A DNA stretch of 64,000 nucleotides from contig NC_079422.1 of the NCBI RefSeq assembly GCF_026213295.1, positions 24,892,686-24,956,685 on the forward strand. Reading direction: 5' to 3'. The notes below the pieces were generated by a model. The model ran no database searches. It was not told the origin of the DNA and saw only the letters and a program-made list of their open reading frames with translations. The position numbers and the translations under genes are program-made. Of the stretch, positions 1-13,350 are shown in pieces. This DNA is from Gadus chalcogrammus (taxonomy: Eukaryota > Chordata > Actinopteri > Gadiformes > Gadidae). Within the stretch, counting starts at the first letter, position 1; each line of letters starts with the position of its first letter.

Positions 1-908
1 CAGCTCACGGCACAGATTGTGCAGCTTCGGCACAGCCCTCTGATGCATGTGCAGGGCATTATGTGAACTCAGCTCCATGGAGGATTCCAGCCCTCATCAC
101 AGAGGCTTTGTGTGTTCTTCTGTGAGGCAACGCAGGATGCATGAGAATTACTCCCCAACCCCCCCGCCCCCCCCCCTACGTCCCAATCCCGCTGACCCCA
201 TTCACAGCCCAGGACGGCGCTCTGATCTTCAGCAGAGACTCTGCGACGCCTTGAGGTTTGGTTCTCTGCCCGAACCCGAGACCGGCCCGCCTGGTCAGGA
301 ATCCTCCTTCCCCCAGATCCCCGGGTACATCGCAGTGGGAGAATAAACGTCTTTGTTCGTTTTTAGACCTGAGGTGGGGAGAAGGCTATTTGATGTGGTT
401 CTAAGAATGTTATTCATGGTTACATTGTGGCCTTAACCCTATTATGAATCAATTATGTGATCGATTCATGGTAAGGTTATAAAAAAGCAAGAATGTTAAT
501 ATCATCCCACAGTTGCCATGTCATATGGTTAACAAATTAACCATTTGCTCGCAAAACGTCTCCCCGCCCAGTTCCATCTGTTAATTATTGTTTATTTAGT
601 ATTTTATGTTAGGTAATGTGTTATTAATTTGATCATTGCTGCATCGCAGTGTAATCCTTGTTTTTTTGGGATCCTATAATCAACACACTGTTTATTTTCC
701 GTGTCGTGCTGTTCATTCAGATTCGTTCTGAAATGTTTTCTGTCATTCAAATTTCTGCTATCCTCAAAATCTGATTATTAATTCCTAGTCAATCTACAGT
801 TTTGCTTTGAAATGTAATTGTCTGGTTTTGCTGACGTTGGCTTCACACTCGCTTTACTGTACAAGGCCTTTGCAAGAGGAAGTCGGATATTAAGAAAAAT
901 CCTGCACT
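1..908. other. Unique sequence, no gene recognised
   Basis: A C-rich patch occurs at 159-177. The 99-codon frame at 47-346 is Pro/Ser-rich without any recognisable domain. The rest is AT-rich. Confidence 0.5.
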
Positions 909-910
909 TA

Positions 911-1534
911 CCGTATTTTCCGGACTATAAGTCGCGGTTTTTTTGTAGTTTGGCTTGCCCTGCGACTTATATTTCGAAGCGATTTATATGCCAAAATTGT
1001 GCGTACATAATCTTCGGCCGCAAGATGGCACCGTCATTCATTAGGCCTACAACTGAACGCTGCAAGCCTACTGCACCACCGAATAAATTATATTCTCGTC
1101 GTCATCGTCCTCAATGTCCTCCGGTTCAACCAAAGCTACCCCAGCCTTAGCTGAAATGTTGTGCAACATAGCTGTCACACATATCACAGCGCATGACTTG
1201 GCCGGCGAAAACTGGAGCCGTCCGCTGGACTTGTGAGCGCAACTTCCACCTCCCGATCGTGCGCTCAGGTTTAGGACCGCGGCGCATACCCGTCCGGTGG
1301 AATCCCGGTGACACTGAATTCGGTATACTCTCAACTACGAGTGGGACCGACACACCTATATTGCTATTGCAATTTTATTCAGTCTCTCCAGATTAAACGT
1401 TCTTGTTTAAATGTTTAAAAATAAATGCGACTTATACACCGATGCGACGTATATATGTTTTTTTCCTCGTCATGGAGCATTTTTTGACTGATGCGACTAA
1501 TACTCGGGAGCGACGTATAGTCCGGAAAATACGG
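911..1534. mobile_element. 624-bp DNA transposon remnant with 25-bp TIRs and TA target duplication
   Basis: The left end begins CCGTATTTTCCGGACTATAA; the right end is its inverse, with 24 of 25 bases matching. TA flanks both sides (909-910, 1535-1536), which suits the Tc1/mariner-pogo group. The motif gcgacttata/gcgacgtata recurs near both ends (926-975, 1428-1520). The copy at 57136 has related ends. It is non-autonomous: no full transposase is present. Its interior holds a Harbinger-like coding scrap (separate entry), which is unexpected for a TA-flanked element. Confidence 0.8.
1068..1353 (-). pseudogene. Harbinger-type transposase C-terminal fragment, frameshifted
   Basis: One frame reads PERTIGRWKLRSQVQ. 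After a shift of frame near 1215-1235 the next reads LQFSPAKSCAVICVTAMLHN, then an acidic tail EDIEDDDDE. The ERTIGRWK and SPAK...AMLHN blocks are the last conserved blocks of HARBI1/DDE-4 nucleases. The N-terminal and catalytic parts are absent. It lies wholly inside the 911-1534 element. Assignment is by motif recognition only. Confidence 0.6.
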
Positions 1535-1536
1535 TA

Positions 1537-1809
1537 TTTTAGAACATATTTTGGTTATTCAAACAACTCTGCATTAGTTTACATAGAAACAGCCAAATTA
1601 ACTTTGATTTTAAACCAGGCTCGACCCTGACTTAAGCCCTACCATGTTCAAGTAGTTTACTAGCCTACTAGGTGCTAGTTGGCTAGTAGTTAGTAGTTGC
1701 TAGGTTAGACTGTAGACATCCTTGAGTCACAGAAGGATACAATTATGATATTAATTTGTTTATCGATCACAAACATCAGGGAATAATCAAAACATCAAAC
1801 AGATCAACT
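1537..1809. other. AT-rich unique sequence
   Basis: The only structure seen is a short low-complexity CTAG/TAGT-rich patch at 1650-1690. Confidence 0.4.
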
Positions 1810-2355
<546 letters not shown>

Positions 2356-2399
2356 CAACATCAACTGTCAGGCTTCACAGCCACCCTCTGAAGTTGGTT

Positions 2400-4269
2400 C
2401 ATGGTCTGCCTAACTCGCCAGTGGGCATGGCTATTTTATCTGGCAGTTAAAGATAAAGCCAGCGGAGAGACAGGGTTTGGTAGTGGGAGGGGAAGACGGG
2501 AGACACAAGCCAATAGACTCAAAAGTAGTGAGTGTGAGAGAGAGAGAGGGAGGGAGGGAGGAGAGAGAGGACAGGACGGTGGAAAAGAAAATGTCTTGGC
2601 AGTCACCCAAGTGGATCAGTGCCTCTGCTGTACAAATGTGATGTAGTGGAGAAGGGTGAAAGTGATAGCCTGGAAATGAGAGAAGCCTGATACTTAATCA
2701 TTAGCGCCACTGTGGCGTGGCAGATAGGAGTGGTGGACTCCAAGGTGTTCTCCCTGATGGAGCTGGGGTGTAGCCACGCGCTTGTTCTCTGCCTCCGAAG
2801 GCACGGGGTGCGCCGCGAAGCGATTAGAAACTCTCCGGCCGCTTTGTAACTGTCCAGCGAGCACTCTGAGACCGGGGCCGCAGTGTCTGCGCTCGCCTCG
2901 AAATGTACCTTTGATTTATCAGGGCGCTTGTGTTGATTACAAAAAAATAGACAAAATGTGTTTTTGGTGTTCTTTGGTGTATTGTAATTATCTTGTATAT
3001 CGGTTTTGGTCGTTTTAATCGGATGAAGAGGACAGGATGGGATCTTGTAAAACACAAGAATTTTATTTATTTATTTATTTCATTTTATTGCCACTTTTGT
3101 TACTGTTAACACGTTTTTAAGAGCAGATGTCTCTGCGTCACGTTGCTATTTTACTGCATCTTTGATGTACCTTGTTTTTAGTTCCTCCACAACAAACCGT
3201 TACCACAAAACGCTCCAGTCGAACACATTTGTTCTGGTCGCTTCGATCGCTGCACTGAAAACGCTCTTAGATTGCCTTCACCGCTCACCTACACTGCTGC
3301 CGCGCGCATTCATGCAATGCCAAAAACACGGGGCAAGTATCCCAGTTTCCAGGAAAAAAACCCTAGCATGCCCGGACATGCCCATTGTCCTGTGACAGCC
3401 GGTGGTGCCGATCGCAACCCGGGATGAACCCAGAGCGCCCGGGCTGAGGATGATAAACGCTGCTAGCCGCTCGCCCGCGTTAGGAGGGATTGATTGCGGA
3501 GCCAGGGGCCGGCCGAACAAGGTTGACAAGATGGTGGCCTGATAATCGTCCGGAGCCTCCATTTGTTTCACTTCATAATTCAGTCTGAAGTTTCCTCTGC
3601 CTGGAAGCCCGGGTCAAGGACTGGGTGGGGTTGCCTCCACCTAAACCAATCAGTAAGTGGATAACGATGATGATCCCGCGAGTGACAGGGCCATAAATCC
3701 ATAGAAGATACTTTAAAGGCAGAATCAGAGCCATTCCATATGGGGGTCGCCGTGGTTTTCTTTGGCTCATTATAGCCACACAGATTATATCAGCGTGTTT
3801 TTCCCGCCAACTCTGCGAATGGGTCTGGTTCACCAGCGACCCCGGCCCCCCCTCAAACATCCCCGACTTGCAGAACTTGGAGATTTAGGGGCTGGACCAG
3901 ATGCCTCCGACAAACACAATCCTGCAAATGGCACCAGTGTTAGTGGCCTGTTACAGGGGGCCTCCCTCAATGGGGACCCCAACCGTCCGCAGGAAAACGC
4001 AACTTCCTGGGATACAGCGACTCACAAGCTACTACAGTAAACAATGAACTTCATCATGTGAATCTATTTCACATCATCCAATTCAGCGGCAATGAGAAGA
4101 TTGTAGGTCAATATGTGCCATTTTATTAATTTTGTGTGATAATCTGTAGCAATTAGCCTGGAATCCAGACACGTGGATGCCCACCAAGGGACATGGCTGA
4201 ATCTCTAAGATATCTTCCATGAATGGCCACCGGGGGACATGGCCGTATCTTAAGGAAATGTTCCATTTA
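2400..4269. other. No gene recognised
   Basis: GA/GGGA-rich patch at 2529-2575, (ATTT)n at 3060-3080, and an imperfect ~60-bp duplication around GGGACATGGC at 4160-4250. The short frames show no domain. Confidence 0.5.
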
Positions 4270-4495
4270 CAATTACAACAAGGGCATTTAGCAGACGCTT
4301 TTATCCAAAGCGACTTACATCGGTTAATACACACATCGACACACCGACTGCAGAGTTGACTATGCAAGGCGACAGCCAGCTCGTCAGGAGCAGTTAGGGT
4401 TAAGTGTCTTGCTCAGGGACACATCAACACTGAGCTAGGAGGAGCTGGGGATCGAACTAGCAACCTTTCAGTTACAAGACAACTGCCCTACCTCC
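4270..4495 (-). mobile_element. tRNA-derived SINE, near full length
   Basis: Read on the minus strand it starts with a tRNA-like head whose B-box is TAGTTCGATCCCC (4458-4446). The body GAGCAAGACACTTAACCCTA follows, and then the tail TTTGGATAAAAGCGTCTGCT. The same family occurs at 16127 and, truncated, at 11340. It is a common teleost retroposon; I cannot fix the family name. It is not a functional tRNA gene. Confidence 0.85.
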
Positions 4496-4497
4496 TT

Positions 4498-4622
4498 TTC
4501 TTGCCCTTGTAGGGGCTTGGGTAAAGGGGGGTGTCATAAAAATTTGGCCTGTTAAGCCCTTTGAGGCTGTTATAGTGATTAAGGGCTTTAAAAATACAGT
4601 TGAATTGAATTAAATTGAATTC
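4498..4622 (+). mobile_element. Retroposon 3' tail ending in (GAATT)n
   Basis: Shares with 36461-36574 the string order CTTGCCC, GGGTAA, GTCATAAA, GGCCTGT, AAGCCCTTTGAG, then a short A/T microsatellite. This fits the 3' end of a teleost LINE or LINE-mobilised SINE. It lies directly against the SINE at 4270. Confidence 0.6.
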
Positions 4623-7437
4623 ACACAAACAGACACATTCACTTCATGATCAGCAACACGGAGGCGGCAGAAGTCTTTGGGCTTTTGATTCTCTTCATAA
4701 AATCATTCTTTCATTCTTCTTCTTTCAGTTTTTCCATGTTTCTGTGTCTTCTATATCGAATCGATTCACATCGGGTCTCAGTTCTTAATGATACTTAACG
4801 TTGATCAACTTATACGGTCGGAAAGGGCTGTGAACCTCAGCCCTCAATGCTTCGTAATTGATTCAACACATACCCTGCATGGAGCATTAAAAAATAGACG
4901 TTTAAGTGCTAAGTAGAGGAGTGGTTGAAGAGAGTACGACTTTATCACTGGGACCCGAATCCCACATTTAACTTCACATACTTTTCTCCCCACGTGCTGT
5001 AATGATCTCTAACAGTTAAGCGCAAATCCAAGTTTATTTCTCACCTTAAATTACCCGGACTCCTCGTCCTCGTCTTCCTCGTCTGTCCTCATCTGAACCG
5101 CGTCGACGTATCCTCGATTAATTAGGGGTTCTTTTATAATGTCAGTCCGAAAAAGACTGCGAGGCAAATGGCAATCAGAGAGGCGTGCTAACAACGCACA
5201 TAAATTGTGTTTCTAAATCAAGGAAGGTGGGCGAGGGGGGTAGCGCCTCGACTCCTGGATGAATAATGGTTCATTACAGCGGAGCAGGCACAAACACAGG
5301 GGATGTCTCCGTGCATTACAAGCTTTACATTGCGTGTACTTTTTAAAGGATTCATTAGGGGAGAGTTAGTCTGAAAGTAACCCTACCAATTTCTGACGGA
5401 TTATAGATGCTTATTATGAATCCATTTGAACATCATTTTTCAAACTAATTTATAGAAGCGACTTTGAGGCTGTAATAGATAGATGTGTATTCAACATTTA
5501 AAGATGTTTAGGAGGGAACTTCCCCCACCTTATGTCAGATGATTGAGATGTTATGTTCCTTGAGACAACGGTTCTGTGTTTTCTTCATAAAGGACATTGT
5601 CTGGGCATTGGCTGGCAGTCAGCTTTGTCACCTCTGCCCTGGCCTTTGACCTCTCTTGGCCACCTCATGTTAAATTACAGTCTTGAGACTCTGCACCGCA
5701 TTGTTTTATACCAAGTAATAACTTATGAGTGCAATGCCTCGTTACACGCATGAGATCCAAACCAACCCTGATTGCTTTCATGCCATTGGCCATAACCTCT
5801 CAGGCCTGGTCTGATTAAATGACATGTTGTGAACTGTTAGTCATATACTTCTGTGGTTAGAGGGACGTACGCAACATATTAGCGGAAGGCCTCATTTGCT
5901 GAATTGTTAGGCCTGGATTACCTACGGCGAGCGTTCACTTCTACTATGATTATAGCAGCAGCATGGAGGCTGTTTCTTTTGAAGAATCAAACACTCTGAA
6001 TATGCGCCTGAACCTTGTTATAGGCATAGTGAATTTCCAGAGAGAGTTAAATGTTGAATAACTTCATATCACGAGGCACAAAGCTAAGCCATGGAACGGA
6101 GGCCAAATAAAACTTGTTTAACCATAACTTGTACGGTCTCTTGGAGGATCTGCTTCCCATTTGCATGATAACAGTGCATTTCTCTTCATCGTAGTACCAG
6201 TTTATTACGATAAGTATACAGTTGCTCATAACAGTGGGTTATTCAGAGAGAAGTGGCAAAACTACAAGGCGAGTTTCCTAGACAGACAGCCCCCAGCGCT
6301 GCCCTTGAAACACATTGTGTCGTTGTACGCTGCGTGAACACATGTAAACCGGACTTCCCGCTGGCAGCGCTGTGTATCTATCCATCTACCCAGGGTGTGA
6401 ACACAAGCGCTCACACCACCACCAGCAGCAACCAGTGCATTCCCCTCGTGTCACCCCTCATGCGCTGTCACTCTCTCAGGACGTGGTGTGATTGAAAGCG
6501 CTTGTCATTTGATTGCTATCGGGGTGGCCCCGGCCCTGCACCCTAAGTGGATCTGACGGTCGGCTCCCCGTGACGGCCCTGATGAATGGGATTGTTCCAG
6601 CAGCTGTGCTGGTCATCAGATTATAGCTGTGGGTTCGCCCCTCTAAGAACAGGGGACTGGGTGGTTATGATGCGATCAGTAGTGGAGGTGAAGACCTTCA
6701 GCTGAATGGAAGATCGCCCATTCCCTATGAAGATAAAAAGGGCTAGTTTTACGGTAACGAAAACAAACAGAAACTATATTTATCATCATTACGGGGATTA
6801 TACACTATTTAAAACGTGCCGAAAAATGTATTGCATTCCTGCCAAGCCCGTTTGGCTAGATGCCCTTAAATTATACACGCAGCACCTCTGAAAGAAACCA
6901 AAAACTGTGATTCATGTACAAAGCAACAAAACTGGTTTCAGTCCATCACAGCTTATTTCAGTACATTTATTCCCCTATTCATGGGGCTGCTGTCAAGAGG
7001 CCCTAATATGAGATATCTTCAGATCGCCTTTTAAACCCCAGTGACATTTGCTTTTTTGCCCTGCGTGCAATGAGGGCATTTATTCCTCCCATGGATAATT
7101 AGTCATCTCATTATACCCCAGTCTGTCCACCATCATTCTTCAAGTTAATACCTCGCGGTCGCTCCAGCGCTCCATTAGGACGACGGCAGAGGGAATGCTA
7201 ACCTCCAAAGCCCTCCCACTACAGACTAAAGAGCCTAAGCTGCCCCATGAAAGCCTTGGGAGCGCTGCGCTGCGGCGTTAAAGCTACTCACTCCTTCGAC
7301 CGCCACTCGGGAACCGTGTTCACGAGTCGTGGAATGCCCTTCCTGTGCTCCCGAGGGAATCTGCCCGGCCCAATAGGAGCCGGACGTCCGACCGCAGCCG
7401 GCCGGGGAGACCAATGAAGGGCAGGCGGAGCCAACAT
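4623..7437. other. Unique sequence, no gene recognised
   Basis: Mixed AT-rich and moderate GC sequence. The part 6880-7200 contains homeobox-like TAATTAG/CATTA motifs in otherwise non-repetitive DNA, so a conserved non-coding element is possible. No splice-flanked open frame stands out. Confidence 0.4.
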
Positions 7438-8296
7438 GGCCCTTAGAGTTAGCATGGCGGCCTTAAGAGAGTTAGCATGGCGGCCGTTGGAGTGTTAGCA
7501 TGGCGGATGCCAGAGAGTTAGCATGGCATCTCTTAGAGAGTTAGCATGGCGGCACTTAGAGAGTTAGCATGGTGGCCGCTCTAGAGTTAGCTGGGCGGCT
7601 CTTTGAGAGTTAGCTTAGTGGCTCTTGGAGAGTTAGCATGATGGCTCTTAGGGACTTAGAATGGTTTCTGTTAGAGAGTTAGCATGGTGGCTCATGGAAA
7701 GTTAGCATGGTGGCCCTTGGCTTAGAGCTAGCATGGTGGCAGAGAGTTAGCATGGTGGCCATTAGAGAGTTAGCATGGCAACTCTTAGAGAGATAGCATG
7801 GTGGCAACTGAGAGTTAGCATGGCGGCTCTTAGAGAGTTAGCATGGTGGCCCTTAGAGCTAGCATGGTGGCAGAGAGTTAGCATGTTGGCCCTTAGAGAG
7901 TTAGCATGGTGGCCCTTAGAGTTATCATGGTGGCCGCTAGAGAGTTAGCATGGTGGCTCTTAGAGAGTTAGCATGTTGGCCCTTAGAGTTAGCATGGTGG
8001 CCGCTAGAGAGTTTGCATGGTGGCTCTTAGAGAGTTAGCATGGTGGCCCTTAGAGAGCTAGCATGGTGGCCCTTAGAGTTAGCATGGTGGCCCTTAGAGT
8101 TAGAATGGTGGCCCTTAGAGTTAGCATGGTGGCCGCTAGAGAGTTAGCATGGTGGCTCTTAGAGAGTTAGCATGGTGGCCCTTAGAGAGTTAGCATGGTG
8201 GCCGCTAGAGAGTTAGCATGATGGCCCTTAGAGAGTTAGCATGGTGGCCCTTAGAGTTAGCATGGTGGCCGCTAGAGAGTTAGCAATGGTGGCCCA
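7438..8296 (+). repeat. ~23-bp minisatellite, about 35 copies
   Basis: Unit close to TTAGCATGGTGGCCCTTAGA plus GAG, with frequent variants (CCGCTAGAGAG, CTCTTAGAGAG). The left units read ATGGCGGC and most later ones ATGGTGGC, so the array shows directional sequence drift. Confidence 0.95.
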
Positions 8297-9587
8297 ACGT
8301 TTCTCTGGTCTGGGTGAGCCCAGCATGCAGCTCTCCTGTTTCCTCCTTTAGAGGCTTTTATAGCCAGCAGTGTTTTTTTTTCTCTGCATGGCGTACAGAG
8401 TTTAAAGACTAGTTTCATCCCTTGAGTGCCTTTCCGCTGTTCAACACTGGTGGTGCACGAACAATTATTTTAACAGGATATCTAAAAAGGACATTACTCT
8501 TTGTGTGAGGAGAAAAACAGTGAGATGTGGGTTAGAGAAGTATAAATAATAGATTTTTGTGATCATGTTAACTGGTAGTTTGGGTTGCTGTGTGTTTCAC
8601 AGGATCCGTTACGATTAAGTTGGCCGAATAAGTACACACAATAGTCAATAGAACAGCAAAATAACTTGAATGAAGGCATGAATACATGGCCTGGTGATCC
8701 CTCTAAGTGGGGAATCATCATACAACAAGAGGGGAATGTATCACCATCCAACACAGTCTTTCTCTTTTTAGCACTATGAAAGACACAGAACATATTTGTT
8801 TACCAAATACCCCGAAAGATGAATCCTTTACAGACCTATCATCTCAATTGACTGCGGATGGATGGAAAACAGAGCAAAATCATTTCCAAACCAAACCAGA
8901 ACGCACAGCTGGTACGGAGCTACTTTGCCAACTGCTGCCACAGTCTGCTGCCACTAATATATGACGTGAGTAATTTACCAAAAAATCTATTTATAGGTTA
9001 GTGTAAAGCAGTGATGACATGTTTGCATCCAAACTGGTAACACACAAGGCATACACAAATTCATGGCCAGAAAGTGGCTGTTAGGAAGAAAGCTGGATTT
9101 GCCTGTCCTCTGTTTTACAATCATCAGTTAGTCAGTTTGTTCATTGGGAATTTACAATACAACTTTATGTCGATACACAAACATCACTTGCACACAAATT
9201 GCATTTAACAGTAGTTTCCTCTCATCATTGAATACCGATAATCAGTTTATATTCATGGTTTGCGCTGAAGGCAGAACGATATACCATAACAGATTGTGGT
9301 CATAATTAGTATTTAAGTGATGATAAGTTAGCGAAGTAAGGAAAACAGGTGTTGTAAATGGGCACTACTCCATATACTCGAAGCTGTTGAGGCTGGTAAA
9401 CCAGTGATTAAAAATTATAAACATTCTTAACAAAAAGTTGTGTATCATTCCAATAACGTGTAGTGATATTGTAAAAAAAGAGAATAACTAACAGAAACCA
9501 GCGGCGAGAAGGATGATGAGATTATAATGAATTTGTAATGATGTCTGTGGTGCCGGTTTGGTGTGTGTTTAGATAATGATCCACTCA
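8297..9587. other. Unique AT-rich sequence, no gene recognised
   Basis: The frame at 8707-8964 shows no domain. Nothing repeated was seen apart from short A runs. Confidence 0.45.
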
Positions 9588-10035
9588 TCACCTCCTCCTC
9601 CTCCTCCACCTTCTACTCCACGTCCTCCTCCACCTCCTCATCTCCCTCCCCCTCCTCTTCCCCCTCTCCCTCCCCCTCCTCTTCCCCCTCTCCCTCCCCC
9701 TCCTCATCCCCCTCCCCCTCCCCCTCCTCATCCCGCTCTCCCTCCCCCTCCTCATCCCCCTCCCCCTCCTCATCCCCCTCTCCCTCCCCCTCCTCATCCC
9801 CCTCTCCCTCCCCCTCCTCATCCCCCTCCACCTCCTCCGCCACCTCCTCCTCCTGCACCTCCTCTCCCCCTCCTCCTCCTCCTCCCCCACCTCCTCCGCC
9901 ACCTCCTCCTCCTGCACCTCCTCTCCCCCTCCTCCTCCTCCTCATCCTCCCCCACCTCCTCCGCCACCTCCTCCTCCTGCACCTCCTCTCCCCCTCCTCC
10001 TCCTCCTCCTCTTCCACCTCCTCATCCTCACCCGC
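9588..10035. repeat. CTC/CCT pyrimidine tract with nested minisatellite
   Basis: Almost pure pyrimidine on the + strand. The segment around CCTCCGCCACCTCCTCCTCC recurs at about 9835, 9894 and 9957. Mirror symmetry suits triplex (H-DNA) formation. Open frames in several phases (Ser-Pro, Pro, Arg-Gly-Glu) are translations of the repeat, not genes. Confidence 0.95.
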
Positions 10036-10376
10036 CACTCCCCAGGGCTCCACACGCACCCCGCCCAGCAGGGGAGGAGGATATCCAGAATAAGGCTGGA
10101 GCATTTAGTGAATAACGATGAGCAGAAGAAAACCAAGCGTCACACAGGAGACCATTGATCCTCTGTTCAGGGAAATGTTGCCATGCGTTTGCCGGTTCTC
10201 CAGGAGAGCTCCTGTCGTTCAGGACGGCTGTTTACCTCCAGGCCAGTCAAACAATCAGGGACCAGAATGAAAGAAATACAAAAAATACACAACAATGTTT
10301 GGAGGAGGCATGAGGGATGAGGTTTGTGTGTGGGGGAATTATTCATTTTAAACAAAACACATGCAGCTTTCATTTC

Positions 10377-10378
<2 letters not shown>
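10036..10378. other. Spacer between two simple repeats
   Basis: No repeat or gene was seen in this spacer. Confidence 0.4.
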
Positions 10379-10434
<56 letters not shown>

Positions 10435-10443
10435 CTCTCTCCC

Positions 10444-10525
<82 letters not shown>

Positions 10526-10680
10526 TTCTCTTTCTCATTCTATGTACATCTCTCTCTCTCAATTGATCTCTCTCTCTCTAACTCTCTCCATCTCTCTCGC
10601 CATCTCTCTCTCTCAATTTATATCCATCTCTCTCTCTCCATCTCCATAACTCTCTCTCTCTCCAACACAGTCTCTCTCGG
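10379..10680. repeat. (TC)n microsatellite
   Basis: Long pure tracts at 10379-10430 and 10450-10520, then interrupted by CCATC and AATT motifs. Confidence 0.97.
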
Positions 10681-11339
10681 CCTGTCTTTCTTCTTTCCTT
10701 GACGTTCATGGTTGGTCTCTTCACAGACACGTCGAGCCCTTAAAGAATGATTTTCTCTCCCCTGTGATGTTGCAGATAAAAGAGGGACAGGAATCCGACC
10801 GCTTCAACATTCTGCCTTGCAAATGTGGGAGATGACAGGGCTGCTCCGCCAGCGTCAATTATGAATGACATCCTTTTATCTTCCCCCCGCTAATTAGGCG
10901 GGCTGACGCCATATCCTCCCACTGTGATCCGTCCCGCCTTGCTCTGTGTTGCTGTCCGGTGTACCTGACTTCAAGCCCTCCGCTGCCTCTCTCCCGTCAG
11001 GGCGCGGCCGTCGAGAGGAGTGAGGAGAGAGGGGAGTTCACCGGAGCGCCATAAAGGTGTTAAAAAGTGCTTTAGCACCTCACACAAATGTCACCGGTTT
11101 GATGGGTCGCATCGCTTTCAGAGCACCATCAACCGCTCAGAGATGTCGGGGTTCATAAACAGCTTTTTACAATTGTGTTTTTCATCGAGAACCCCGAGGA
11201 GCAGAAGGTAGTGTTTCTAACGGAATGAGCTGTGCTGTGGTGTGTGGCGTTGGGGTGCAGCGTAGGATGGTGTACCTTGTGGGGTGTGGTGGAGGCAGAG
11301 CGAGTTGACTTGTAACTTCTAGCTGACTTGTAACTTCTC
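10681..11339. other. Unique sequence, possible conserved non-coding element
   Basis: At 10845-10915 unique sequence contains CAATTATGAATGACATC and CTAATTAGGCGGGCTGACG, both homeodomain-like. No open frame fits an exon. Confidence 0.35.
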
Positions 11340-11467
11340 ATCACTGAGCAAGACACATAACCCGAACTGCTCCTGAGCAGCAGGATATCGCCTTGCATGG
11401 CTGACCCCACTGTCGGTGTGTGCATGTGTGCAAGTTGCTTTGTATAAAAAAGCGTTTGCTAAATGCC
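11340..11467 (+). mobile_element. 5'-truncated SINE copy
   Basis: Carries GAGCAAGACACATAACCC, CGCCTTGCATGGCTGACC and a 3' end GCGTTTGCTAAATGCC like the copy at 16127. It lacks the tRNA-like head. Its end is met exactly by the TTAA of the next element. Confidence 0.8.
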
Positions 11468-11471
11468 TTAA

Positions 11472-11729
11472 AGGTGACATATTATACCACCAGGATGAGT
11501 GTAATTAGCCTTACAAGCCGTTTCAAAAATCCGCCCCATATGACATCACTAGTGGGCGTGTCCACCTAGATCTGTGCTGGATAGATGAGCAACGTTTACT
11601 TCAGTCCACTGGGTAGGCTGGTAGACCGATCTATCCGGCACAGATCTAGGTGGACACGCCCACTTGTGATGTCATATGGGGCTGATTGGGGCTAATCACA
11701 CTCACACCAGGTGGTATAATATGTCCCCT
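11472..11729. mobile_element. 258-bp T2/Kolobok-like MITE (copy 1)
   Basis: TTAA duplications at 11468-11471 and 11730-11733. The TIR AGGTGACATATTATACCACC matches the other end at 19 of 20 bases. Further inward the arms pair again through GGGCGTGTCCACCTAGATC and its inverse. The TTAAAGG-type end is that described for Xenopus T2 MITEs. It has no coding capacity. Confidence 0.85.
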
Positions 11730-11733
11730 TTAA

Positions 11734-13115
<1,382 letters not shown>

Positions 13116-13196
13116 CGGGGGGTTGAGTGAGCTGGGAGAATAATGGAAGAACAAATGAGTCACGACAACCAAGAGAACACAACCAGACCCTTAGTT

Positions 13197-13350
13197 GAAG
13201 ACCGGGTCTAACTCTGGGGTATTATACCTACAATAGACACCTAGACTAGACCCTCATATGAGAACCTGGTCTAACTAGGGTTACACACCTAGACTTGACC
13301 CCTAGACTCTCAGATGAGGACCTGGTCTACCTCATGGGTTGTATACCTTC
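13197..13350. repeat. ~60-bp imperfect tandem repeat, 2.5 copies
   Basis: The phrase GACC(T/G)GGTCTA recurs at about 13200, 13263 and 13320, each followed by TAC/ACACCTAGACT-like text. Confidence 0.7.

Noticed and set aside
47..346. 99-codon frame at the left edge
   Set aside because: Pro/Ser/Arg composition over a C-run; no domain and no splice context.
9563..10115. Ser/Pro-rich ~180-codon frames resembling an SR or mucin-like protein
   Set aside because: Every phase is open across the CCT/CTC tract; no flanking coding sequence or splice sites.
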